This document shows, one piece after another, positions 32,570 to 40,534 of a stretch of DNA of 64,000 bases. The stretch spans positions 573,125-637,124 of the forward strand of contig NZ_LISW01000002.1 in NCBI RefSeq assembly GCF_001905735.1, given 5' to 3'. Positions within the stretch are counted from its first letter, which is position 1; every line of letters starts with the position of its first letter. This DNA comes from Streptomyces sp. CB01249 (GTDB lineage Bacteria > Actinomycetota > Actinomycetes > Streptomycetales > Streptomycetaceae). The notes under the pieces are model-generated. The model was given only the letters and a program-made list of their open reading frames with translations. It did not search any database and was not told the DNA's origin. The position numbers were made by a program, and so were the translations under genes.

Positions 32570-35008
32570 ATGAGCAGCCTCTTTGACGACAGTTTCCTGG
32601 CCGGCCTCCAGCAGGAGGAGGACGCGGCCCCGCCGCCCCCCGAGGACCCCGCACCCGAAGCGGTGCCGGAGGACCTGTTCGCGGGCGTGTTCGACGGGCC
32701 CCCGCCGCCCCGTGACGCGTACTACCGCGACGGCGCGCACCGCCCCGTCATCGACCCCGAGGCGCTGCTCGACGGGCTGAACACCGAGCAGCGCGCCGCC
32801 GTCGTGCACGCCGGGTCGCCCCTGCTCATCGTCGCCGGCGCCGGTTCCGGCAAGACCAGGGTGCTCACCCACCGCATCGCCCACCTGCTGGCCGAGCGGG
32901 GCGTCCACCCCGGCCAGATCCTGGCGATCACCTTCACCAACAAGGCCGCCGGCGAGATGAAGGAGCGCGTCGAGCAGCTGGTCGGGCCCCGGGCCAACGC
33001 GATGTGGGTCATGACCTTCCACAGCGCCTGCGTCCGCATCCTGCGCCGCGAGTCCAAGAAGCTCGGCTTCACGTCCTCGTTCTCGATCTACGACGCGGCC
33101 GACTCCAAGCGGCTCATGGCCCTGGTCTGCCGCGATCTGGAGCTGGACCCGAAGCGCTACCCGCCGAAGTCCTTCACCGCCAAGGTCTCCAACCTCAAGA
33201 ACGAGCTCATCGACGAGGAGACCTTCGCCGGACAGGCCTCGGACGGCTTCGAGAAGACGCTCGCCCAGGCGTACGCGATGTACCAGGCCCGGCTGCGCGA
33301 GGCCAACGCGCTGGACTTCGACGACATCATCATGACGACGGTCCACCTGCTCCAGGCGTTCCCCGACGTCGCCGAGCACTACCGCCGCCGCTTCCGGCAC
33401 GTCCTCGTGGACGAGTACCAGGACACCAACCACGCCCAGTACACGCTGGTACGCGAGCTGGTCGGCCCGGCCGGTCCGGAGAACGCGCCCGCCGAGCTGT
33501 GCGTCGTGGGTGACGCCGACCAGTCGATCTACGCCTTCCGGGGCGCGACCATCCGCAACATCCTCCAGTTCGAGGAGGACTACCCGGACGCGACGACGAT
33601 CCTCCTGGAGCAGAACTACCGCTCCACCCAGACGATCCTGTCCGCCGCCAACGCGGTCATCGAGCGCAACGAGAGCCGCCGCCCCAAGAACCTCTGGACC
33701 AACGCGGGCACCGGCGCCCGCATCACGGGCTACGTCGCGGACACCGAGCACGACGAGGCGCAGTTCGTCGCCGAGGAGATCGACCGCCTCACCGACGCGG
33801 GCGACGCCAAGGCCGGCGACGTCGCCGTCTTCTACCGGACGAACGCGCAGTCCCGTGTCTTCGAGGAGATCTTCATCCGCGTCGGCCTGCCCTACAAGGT
33901 CGTCGGCGGCGTCCGCTTCTACGAGCGCAAGGAGGTCCGGGACGTCCTGGCCTACCTGCGGGTCCTCGCCAACCCCGAGGACACCGTCCCGCTCCGCCGC
34001 ATCCTCAACGTGCCCAAGCGCGGCATCGGCGAGCGCGCCGAGGCCATGATCGACGCGCTCTCGCTGCGCGAGAAGATCACCTTCCCGCAGGCGCTGCGCC
34101 GCGTGGACGAGGCGTACGGCATGGCCGCCCGCTCCGCCAACGCCGTCAAGCGGTTCAACACGCTGATGGAGGAGCTGCGCACGGTCGTGGAGTCCGGCGC
34201 CGGTCCCGCCGTGGTGCTGGAAGCGGTCCTGGAGCGTACGGGCTATCTCGCCGAGCTCCAGGCGTCCACCGACCCGCAGGACGAGACCCGCATCGAGAAC
34301 CTTCAGGAGCTCGCCGCCGTCGCGCTCGAATTCGAGCAGGACCGGGGCGAGGAGGAGGGCGCGGGCACGCTCGCGGAGTTCCTGGAGAAGGTGGCGCTCG
34401 TCGCCGACTCCGACCAGATCCCCGACGAGGACACCGACGGCTCCGGCGTCATCACGCTGATGACCCTGCACACCGCGAAGGGCCTCGAATTCCCGGTCGT
34501 CTTCCTGACCGGCATGGAGGACGGCGTCTTCCCGCACATGCGGGCGCTCGGCCAGGTCAAGGAGCTGGAGGAGGAGCGCCGCCTCGCCTACGTCGGCATC
34601 ACCCGCGCCCGCGAGCGGCTGTATCTGACCCGGGCTGCCATGCGCAGCGCCTGGGGCCAGCCCTCGTACAACCCGCCGTCGCGGTTCCTGGAGGAGATCC
34701 CGGACCAGCACCTGGACTGGAAGCGGAAGGGTCCGATGGCCGCCCCGGCGGGCCCCACCTCGGGCATCACCTCGTCGCTCTCCGCCTCCCGCGCCCGCTC
34801 CGGCCCCTCCGGTTTCGCGACCCGGCGGACCTCGGACAAGCCGACGATCACGCTGGTGGCGGGCGACCGGGTCACGCACGACCAGTTCGGTCTGGGCACG
34901 GTGACGGCGGTCGAGGGCGTCGGCGACCAGGCGAAGGCCACGGTCGACTTCGGCGACGACCGCCCCAAGAAGCTGCTCCTGCGGTACGCGCCGGTGCAGA
35001 AGCTCTGA
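32570..35008 (+). CDS. pcrA: ATP-dependent DNA helicase PcrA/UvrD
   Basis: 812 residues. A superfamily 1A 3'-5' helicase for nucleotide-excision repair and for clearing of stalled complexes. After an acidic/Pro-rich N-terminal extension of about 60 residues come LNTEQRAAV (Q motif), Walker A AGAGSGKT (89-96), motif Ia ITFTNKAAGEMKERV, Walker B/motif II LVDEYQDTN (about 280), motif III GDADQSIYAFRGA, motif IV LEQNYRSTQTIL, motif V LMTLHTAKGLEFPVVF and motif VI ITRARERLYL. The C-terminus has the Tudor-like tail GDRVTHDQFGLGTVTAVEGVG, used by PcrA to contact RNA polymerase. Monocistronic, with a damage-type promoter upstream and a palindromic terminator downstream. Confidence 0.97.
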   Translation: MSSLFDDSFLAGLQQEEDAAPPPPEDPAPEAVPEDLFAGVFDGPPPPRDAYYRDGAHRPVIDPEALLDGLNTEQRAAVVHAGSPLLIVAGAGSGKTRVLTHRIAHLLAERGVHPGQILAITFTNKAAGEMKERVEQLVGPRANAMWVMTFHSACVRILRRESKKLGFTSSFSIYDAADSKRLMALVCRDLELDPKRYPPKSFTAKVSNLKNELIDEETFAGQASDGFEKTLAQAYAMYQARLREANALDFDDIIMTTVHLLQAFPDVAEHYRRRFRHVLVDEYQDTNHAQYTLVRELVGPAGPENAPAELCVVGDADQSIYAFRGATIRNILQFEEDYPDATTILLEQNYRSTQTILSAANAVIERNESRRPKNLWTNAGTGARITGYVADTEHDEAQFVAEEIDRLTDAGDAKAGDVAVFYRTNAQSRVFEEIFIRVGLPYKVVGGVRFYERKEVRDVLAYLRVLANPEDTVPLRRILNVPKRGIGERAEAMIDALSLREKITFPQALRRVDEAYGMAARSANAVKRFNTLMEELRTVVESGAGPAVVLEAVLERTGYLAELQASTDPQDETRIENLQELAAVALEFEQDRGEEEGAGTLAEFLEKVALVADSDQIPDEDTDGSGVITLMTLHTAKGLEFPVVFLTGMEDGVFPHMRALGQVKELEEERRLAYVGITRARERLYLTRAAMRSAWGQPSYNPPSRFLEEIPDQHLDWKRKGPMAAPAGPTSGITSSLSASRARSGPSGFATRRTSDKPTITLVAGDRVTHDQFGLGTVTAVEGVGDQAKATVDFGDDRPKKLLLRYAPVQKL

Positions 35009-35014
35009 GACACG

Positions 35015-35051
35015 CGTCACGGCCGGAGCCCCCGAGGCCCCGGCCGTGACG
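35015..35051. terminator. Bidirectional terminator between pcrA and the M23 gene
   Basis: Perfect 12-bp stem CGTCACGGCCGG / CCGGCCGTGACG, 7 bases after the pcrA stop and 15 before the convergent stop. Confidence 0.85.
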
Positions 35052-35065
35052 ACGGTCGTGTCGGG

Positions 35066-36481
35066 TCAGGTCGGGTTGATCCCGTGGCTGCGCAGCCACG
35101 GCAGCGGGTCGATCGCCGCCCCGCCGCCCGGCCGCACCTCGAAGTGCATGTGCGGGCCGGTCGAGTTCCCGGAGCTCCCCGAGTACGCGATGACGTCACC
35201 GGCCTTGACCGGGCCCGAGCGGATACGGGTGCTGCTGAGGTGGCAGTACCAGGTCTCCGTGCCGTCGGCCATGGTCACGATGGCCATGTTGCCGTAGGCG
35301 GTGTTGTACTGCGTGCGGACCGTGCCGTCGGTCGCCGCCATCACCGGGGTGCCGTACTGGACGGGGAAGTCGATGCCCGTGTGCACGGACATCCAGTTGA
35401 CGCCCGCCTGCCCGAAGTAGGCGCTCAGCCCGTGCTGCTTGACCGGCATCACGAACTTGGGGCGCAGGGCCTCCTTGCGGGCCGCCTCCTCCTCGCGCTT
35501 CTTCTTCTCGGCGGCCTGCCGCTCCTTCAGGTCGATGCGTTCCTGGGTGCGGCTGGCGCGGTCCGCGAAGTTCTCCGCGTCGGCGCTGAGGTTGGCGAGC
35601 TGGGTGTCCAGCTCGTTGTTGGCCGCGACCGGCTTGACCGTGCCCGGGTCGGCGGCGGCCATGGTGGTGGTCGCGTCCTTCTTCGTCTCGTCGCCGCCCA
35701 TCCCGCTCACGGAGGCGGCGGCGATCCCGGCCACGCTCATCACGCAGGCGGAGGGAACAGCGACGGTGAGGAGTGCGGAGCGCTTCGCGGGGGAACGCCT
35801 GCGGCTGCGGCCGCCCCGGCGGGGCTCGGCGGGGGCGAGATCGGGGTGCGGCTCGGGGGCCTCATCCGGCTCGGTGCCGTCGGCGGCGCGGCGGTGGGGC
35901 TCGTACGGGTCGTAGTCGCCGTTCTCGTACGACTCGCCGTTCTCGTACGACTCGTAGGTCTCGTACGTCTCCGAGGGCTCCGGCTGTTCGGCTTCGTTCG
36001 AGGCGGCCGGGCTTTGCACATTTTGCTCTTCGTGCCCGGGCGTGGCGCCGGTGTTCCAGGCGGTGGCGTCGTACACGCCGGTGTCGTACGTCCCCGTGTC
36101 GTCCGAGGGCCACGCGGGGGCGGCGGCGGTCCAGGTGGTGGTGTCCCACTGGCCGGAGGAGTAGCCGTCCGGCAGCCAGGCCGTGGTGGTGTCGTACTGC
36201 GCGGTCTCGTACTGCGGGTGCTGCTGGGCCTGGTAGCCGTGGTGCGCGCCCGTGTCCCACTGGGTGGTGTCGTACGCGCCGTAGGCGGTCTCGCCGCCGG
36301 TGTACGGGATGCCGTAGCCCTGTGAGGTGTCGTACGAGGCGTCATAGGCGCCGTCGTAGCCGGCGCCGGTGCCGGGGAGGGCGCCGAAGAGCGGGTCCGT
36401 TTCGAAGCTGCCCGTGTCGAGGCTGCCTGTGGAGTAGCCGTCGTATCCGGCATACCCGGCGTGGGGGTGCTGGTCGTTCAC
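35066..36481 (-). CDS. Membrane-anchored M23 (LytM-type) peptidase with long Tyr/Asp-rich cytosolic tail
   Basis: 471 residues from the GTG at 36481, after GAGAGAGAAG. Residues 1-230 are low complexity, rich in Tyr, Asp, Thr, Gly and Gln (YDTTTAWLPDGYSSGQWDTT and similar units). A basic patch (RRGGRSRRRSPAKRS) and one transmembrane helix follow at about 240-262 (LLTVAVPSACVMSVAGIAAA). Outside the membrane is a coiled coil (KERQAAEKKKREEEAARKEA), then the LytM domain with zinc ligands in HTGIDF (about 365) and HMHFEV (about 442). It is predicted to cut peptidoglycan peptides or to activate other hydrolases. Both zinc-ligand motifs are complete, so it is probably active. Confidence 0.9.
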   Translation of the reverse strand: MNDQHPHAGYAGYDGYSTGSLDTGSFETDPLFGALPGTGAGYDGAYDASYDTSQGYGIPYTGGETAYGAYDTTQWDTGAHHGYQAQQHPQYETAQYDTTTAWLPDGYSSGQWDTTTWTAAAPAWPSDDTGTYDTGVYDATAWNTGATPGHEEQNVQSPAASNEAEQPEPSETYETYESYENGESYENGDYDPYEPHRRAADGTEPDEAPEPHPDLAPAEPRRGGRSRRRSPAKRSALLTVAVPSACVMSVAGIAAASVSGMGGDETKKDATTTMAAADPGTVKPVAANNELDTQLANLSADAENFADRASRTQERIDLKERQAAEKKKREEEAARKEALRPKFVMPVKQHGLSAYFGQAGVNWMSVHTGIDFPVQYGTPVMAATDGTVRTQYNTAYGNMAIVTMADGTETWYCHLSSTRIRSGPVKAGDVIAYSGSSGNSTGPHMHFEVRPGGGAAIDPLPWLRSHGINPT

Positions 36482-36680
36482 CAACTTCTCTCTCGCCTCG
36501 GCAGCAGGACCAGGTTCCGGGGGCGTGGGGTACCCCGGGAGAACTGGCGGCGACTGTACCCGGCGGTATCCGCCATCGACAATCTTCGACGGCGCCGGGA
36601 CGCGCGGGAAAACGGGCAATCGGCCGTCTTTCGGCGGCGCCCGCACAGAGCCTTGGCTCTATGTTCGAAGTTTGTTCGGT

Positions 36681-37526
36681 TTAGGCGGCGGGGGTGGAGC
36701 GGGTGGTTCCGGGGGCGGTCCCGGGGGCCTCCCGGGCGGGCTCCGCCTCGTCCAGCGCCTGCCGCACGGCCGCCGCCACGGCCGGGTGCACCGGCAGCGC
36801 GAGGTGGCCGATGCCGGTGACGCGTACGTTGACCGCGTCCAGATCCGGGTGGTCGACGCAGGCCGCCTCGGCGGGGACGATCACCCGGTCGAGTTCGCTC
36901 CAGAAGCTGACGAACCGGGTACGGCAGCCGGGCGCGGGCAGCCGCAGCTCCTCGACGGGGGCCGAGCCCTGGCGCATCTGCCGCACGATGGGCAGCGCCC
37001 CGGCCAGCGGGGCGACGGCGGTCCCGGAGTGCGGCGTGCCCAGCGTGACGAGGGTCCGCACCCGGCGGTCACCGGCCAGCCGCTGTACGTAATAGCGGGC
37101 GATGAGGCCGCCCAGGCTGTGGCCCACGATGTCCACCCGGGGGTGGCCGGTGCGCGCGCAGATCTCCTCGATGTGCCGGTCCAGCAACTCGGCGGCCGTA
37201 CGGATGTCGCTGGTCAGCGGGGAGTAGTTGAGCGATTCCAGATGGAGCCAGCCGTGCCGGGCCAGGGAGCGGCGCAGCAGGACGAAGACGGAGCGGTTGT
37301 CGATGAAACCGTGAAGAAAGACGACGGGTGGCCGGTCGGTGGGCGTGATGTCCGGGCGGTCGACGGGCTCGGCGCCCTCGTCCGCCGGGGCGCGGCCCGG
37401 GTGGCGTTCACCGGCGATCCCGGTCGGATACAGCAGGGCGTGCCCGGCGAGCACGAAGAGCTCCAGCGCGGTCGCTCTCAGCAGTGCGGTCGGCGGGGCG
37501 GGGAACGGCAGGCTGGGGGTCTTCAT
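36681..37526 (-). CDS. Alpha/beta-hydrolase, triacylglycerol-lipase-like
   Basis: 281 residues from the ATG at 37526, which follows AGGAGG; the open frame extends upstream without homology. The hydrophobic N-terminus (LLRATALELFVLAGHALLYP) may anchor or export it. PPVVFLHGFIDNRSVF is the oxyanion-hole strand, VDIVGHSLGGLIARYY holds the nucleophile Ser in GHSLG, an acidic residue follows in the region of VSFWSELDRVIVP, and the catalytic His is in TGIGHLALPVHP. It resembles bacterial lipases and esterases of the Bacillus LipA / PGAP1-like type. The substrate is not determinable. Divergent from icmB. Confidence 0.87.
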   Translation of the reverse strand: MKTPSLPFPAPPTALLRATALELFVLAGHALLYPTGIAGERHPGRAPADEGAEPVDRPDITPTDRPPVVFLHGFIDNRSVFVLLRRSLARHGWLHLESLNYSPLTSDIRTAAELLDRHIEEICARTGHPRVDIVGHSLGGLIARYYVQRLAGDRRVRTLVTLGTPHSGTAVAPLAGALPIVRQMRQGSAPVEELRLPAPGCRTRFVSFWSELDRVIVPAEAACVDHPDLDAVNVRVTGIGHLALPVHPAVAAAVRQALDEAEPAREAPGTAPGTTRSTPAA

Positions 37527-37852
37527 GGTCGGCCTCCTGCTCCGGACGGGCGCCGCGCCGACGGAGGCCCGGGCGGAGCGCCGTATCGGAGGCGACCCGC
37601 GCGGACGGAGGCCCGTACCACCGTGCCGTGCGGCTGACGGCGCGGTGATACGGCGACCCGGTGCGGCTCCCCGGGCGCCCGCCCCACCCGGCGAAACCGC
37701 CGGAGGGTCAGGGGTGGATGCCCGTGAACAATGTCCCATGTGTGATTTCCCCCTCCCGGCTCACCGCGAAACGGCGGCTTGCGGGATGCTGTGGATAACG
37801 TTCGTTCACATCCCCGGCCCTTCAGGCACGGGAGACGCATGTGGAGGCAGTG
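37527..37852. other. Divergent intergenic region between lipase and icmB
   Basis: 326 bases. AGGAGG ribosome sites mark both ends. A less GC-rich stretch at 37790-37815 (GGATAACGTTCGTTCAC) is the likely icmB promoter area, but no well-spaced -35/-10 pair is obvious. No coding potential beyond antisense extensions of the neighbouring frames. Confidence 0.4.
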
Positions 37853-38266
37853 ATGGGTGTGACCGGTCCGATCCGTGTGGTGGTGGCGAAGCCGGGCCTC
37901 GACGGCCATGACCGCGGGGCGAAGGTGATCGCGCGGGCGCTGCGCGACGCGGGTATGGAGGTCATCTACACCGGCCTGCACCAGACGCCCGAGCAGATCG
38001 TGGACACGGCGATCCAGGAGGACGCCGACGCGATCGGCCTCTCGATCCTCTCCGGCGCGCACAACACGCTCTTCGCCAAGGTGATCGAACTCCTGAAGGA
38101 CCGCGACGCGGCGGACATCAAGGTCTTCGGCGGCGGCATCATCCCGGAGGACGACATCGCCCCCCTGAAGGACCAGGGCGTCGCGGAGATCTTCACCCCG
38201 GGCGCGACGACGACGGCGATCGTCGACTGGGTCAACGCGAACGTCCGCCACCCGGCCGAGGCGTAG
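37853..38266 (+). CDS. icmB: Isobutyryl-CoA mutase small (cobalamin-binding) subunit
   Basis: 137 residues from the ATG at 37853, after GGAGG; a GTG four codons earlier is less likely. It is a B12-binding domain of the methylmalonyl-CoA mutase family. The axial His 19 lies in [15 protein letters not shown] (DxHxxG), and the SxL motif is in [13 protein letters not shown] with GGGIIPEDD closing the nucleotide loop. Length matches known IcmB (about 136 residues). It forms isobutyryl-CoA mutase with the large subunit IcmA, interconverting isobutyryl- and n-butyryl-CoA for valine catabolism and polyketide precursors. IcmA is not in this window, as in other Streptomyces, where the two genes are separate. 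Confidence 0.93.
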   Translation: MGVTGPIRVVVAKPGLDGHDRGAKVIARALRDAGMEVIYTGLHQTPEQIVDTAIQEDADAIGLSILSGAHNTLFAKVIELLKDRDAADIKVFGGGIIPEDDIAPLKDQGVAEIFTPGATTTAIVDWVNANVRHPAEA

Positions 38267-38798
38267 GGCGCCGGGGGCGCCGGGGCGCCGGAGGCGCCGG
38301 GCTCTGGGGGCGGCCGGGTCCGGGGGTCGCCGGACGCGCCGGGTCCGGGGGCGGCCGGGGGTCGCCGGGCGCGGCCGCCCGAGCACCCCGTGCCACGGCG
38401 CGCGCGGGCTGGTCCGGGCTCGCCGGGCGTCGGTGCCGCCGTCGCCGGAGCGGGGTGTCGGCGCCGGTTGAGCGGGTGGGCAGCCCGGGCTCGGGGCCGC
38501 GCGGGGGTGTCCTGGGACCGGCCGGGCCCGTGCGTCCCGGGCTGTTGGGGCACGTCGGGCCCGCCCCGGGCCGCGACCTCCGCGCCCGCGCGTTCCGGGT
38601 TGCCGGGCGCGTCGCGCGCATCCCGGGCGCCCCGGGCCGCGCGTGCCGCGCCCCGCGTTCGGGCCTGCCACGCGCGTCGCGCCCGCCCCGGGTTGCCGGG
38701 TGTGTCGCACCCACCCCGGGCCGCACGTGCCGCGCCCCGCGCCGGGCGTGCCGCGCCGGGCGTGCCGCCCCGCGCCGCGCGGGCGGTTCGTGTCGGCT
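38267..38798. repeat. Extremely GC-rich imperfect-repeat region, no gene
   Basis: About 530 bases composed almost only of G and C, with repeating GCCGGGGGC / CGCCGGG words. The first half has GGGTCCGGGGG-type direct repeats. The second half has two related blocks starting CCGGGTTGCCGGG at 38596 and 38689, each continuing through CCCCGGGCCGC to GTGCCGCGCCCCGCG. Frames are open in several directions only because stop codons are rare at this base composition; their products are Pro/Arg/Gly/Ala strings with no motif. I see no real gene. Confidence 0.6.
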
Positions 38799-38838
38799 CC
38801 GTGCCCGGGCGGAGCCGGCGCGGGCCGCCCGGGCACGG
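38799..38838 (-). terminator. Terminator of the SWIM-DUF5691 operon
   Basis: Perfect 14-bp stem CCGTGCCCGGGCGG / CCGCCCGGGCACGG with a 12-nt loop, two bases after the end of the DUF5691 gene. Confidence 0.8.
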
Positions 38839-38840
38839 GG

Positions 38841-40505
38841 TCACCCCATCGGAACCCCGGACAGCTCGCTGTCCATCGTGGCGCGCAGGCGCAGCGTGGA
38901 GACCAGGCGCTGGAACGCCTCCGTCCAGTAGCCGTTCGCGCCGGGGGAGGCATCCGCGGGTTCGGCCGGGGTGGTGGTCAGGACCTCCAGGCGGGCCGCC
39001 TCCGCCGGGTCGAGGCAGCGTTCGGCCAGCCCCATGACGCCGCTGAAGCTCCACGGGTAGCTGCCCGCGTCCCTCGCGATGTCGAGCGCGTCGACCACGG
39101 CCCGGCCGAGCGGCGGCGCCCACGGGACCGGGCACACCCCCAGCAGCTGGAACGCCTCCGACAAACCGTGCGCGGCGACGAAATCCGCCACCCAGACGGC
39201 CCGTTCCGCCGGAGGCAGCACCGCCAGGAGCTTCGCCCGCTCGGCGAGCGACGCCGTACCGGGGCCGTTCGACGGGGGCGTCGACGGCGGACCCAGCAAC
39301 GCCCGCGCCCACGCGGAATCCCGCTGCCGCACGGCGGCCCGGCACCAGGCCGCGTGCAGCTCCTCGCCCCAGCCGTCCGCCACGGGCAGGCCCACGATCT
39401 CCGCCGCGTCGCGTCCGCCGAACCGCGCGGACCAGACGGAGAGCGGGGTCGCCTCGACCAACTGCCCCAGCCACCAGGACCGTTCGCCCCGGCCGGAGGG
39501 CGGGAGCGGCACCACCCCGTCGCGCTGCATCGCCTCGTCGCACTCGTGCGGCGCCTCCACCGCGACGAACGGCGCGTCCCCGGTGAGCCCCGGGCTCACG
39601 CAGGACAGCGCCCGGTCCGCCATCCGCCGGGCCAGCGCCGAACCGGGCAGCGCGGACAGCAACTCGGCCGCCGTCGCCCGGACATTGCGGCTGCGGTCCG
39701 CGAGCGCCCGCTCGAGGAACTCCTCGTCGGCGGCGGACAGCCCGGTGCGCAGCGAGTCCACGAACATCAGCCGGTCCTCGGCCCGTTCCGTCTTCCACGT
39801 GGTGGCCAGCAGGGCGCGGGCCGCCTCCGCGTCATGCGCCCGTACGGCCCCGAGCAGCGCGATCCGTTCCGCGAACAGGCCCTCCTCCCAAAGCCGTTGC
39901 ACCGCCTCCGCGTCGTCCGGCGAGGGCAGCAGGGCGCTGCCGGACGCGCCGCGCAGCGCGAACTTCCACTCCGGGTTGAGACCGGCCAGCCACAGGCCGC
40001 GCGGCCCGGCGAACTCCAGGGTCTGCGGGCGCAGATCGGTGCGGGCCCGGGCCGCGTCCAGCAGGGCGGGCAGCGCGGAGTCCGGTGCCCGGTAGCCGTG
40101 CACGTTGGCGGTGGCCAGCCACTGCGGGATCAGCTCCGTCAGGTCCGGGGCCGCGCCCCGCCTGCCGCCGGAACCCGCCGCCCGGTCCGCCAGGAGCTGG
40201 GCCAGCCGGCCCCGGGCCGCTTCCGGCAGGGGCGGCCGGGGGTCGTCGGGCGCCACGGCGGGGCGCGGGGACGCGGCGGCGGGCAGCAGTCCCGCTCGCC
40301 GCCGCACGGTGTGCAGCGCGGCGGCGTCCAGCAGTGCGGCGGCCGTGCCGTCCGGGCCGGTGCCGGACGCGCCCCCGGGCGGCCGCCGGTCCGTGCCGAG
40401 CAGGGCCGAGGTGACCAGCTCCTCCCACGGCACGGAGGCGAGCGCGTCGGACGCGGTGGCCGCGCCCGCTGTCGGGGTGGCGGCTGGTGTGGTCGTACGG
40501 GACAT
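38841..40505 (-). CDS. DUF5691 protein of the SWIM/MoxR/VWA cluster
   Basis: 554 residues. I recognise it as the DUF5691 family, whose function is unknown. The sequence is mostly alpha-helical and Ala/Leu-rich, with short repeated helix pairs (for example DALPALLDAARARTDLRPQTLE, RLWEEGLFAERIALLGAVRAHDAEAARALL and NVRATAAELLSALPGSALARRMADRAL). This suggests a HEAT-like solenoid for protein contacts. There is no catalytic motif, signal peptide or membrane helix. The gene starts 29 bases after the SWIM gene in the same leftward operon. Genes of this family are commonly found beside MoxR/VWA genes, so a scaffold or adaptor role in that system is inferred. Confidence 0.8.
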   Translation of the reverse strand: MSRTTTPAATPTAGAATASDALASVPWEELVTSALLGTDRRPPGGASGTGPDGTAAALLDAAALHTVRRRAGLLPAAASPRPAVAPDDPRPPLPEAARGRLAQLLADRAAGSGGRRGAAPDLTELIPQWLATANVHGYRAPDSALPALLDAARARTDLRPQTLEFAGPRGLWLAGLNPEWKFALRGASGSALLPSPDDAEAVQRLWEEGLFAERIALLGAVRAHDAEAARALLATTWKTERAEDRLMFVDSLRTGLSAADEEFLERALADRSRNVRATAAELLSALPGSALARRMADRALSCVSPGLTGDAPFVAVEAPHECDEAMQRDGVVPLPPSGRGERSWWLGQLVEATPLSVWSARFGGRDAAEIVGLPVADGWGEELHAAWCRAAVRQRDSAWARALLGPPSTPPSNGPGTASLAERAKLLAVLPPAERAVWVADFVAAHGLSEAFQLLGVCPVPWAPPLGRAVVDALDIARDAGSYPWSFSGVMGLAERCLDPAEAARLEVLTTTPAEPADASPGANGYWTEAFQRLVSTLRLRATMDSELSGVPMG

Positions 40506-40534
40506 CGCCCCTCCTTCGGAGCCGGACTACGGGG

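Noticed and set aside
38300..39780. Collagen-like Pro/Arg/Gly open frames on both strands
   Set aside because: They result from lack of stop codons in extreme G+C; no ribosome site, no codon-position bias, and part is antisense to the DUF5691 gene.
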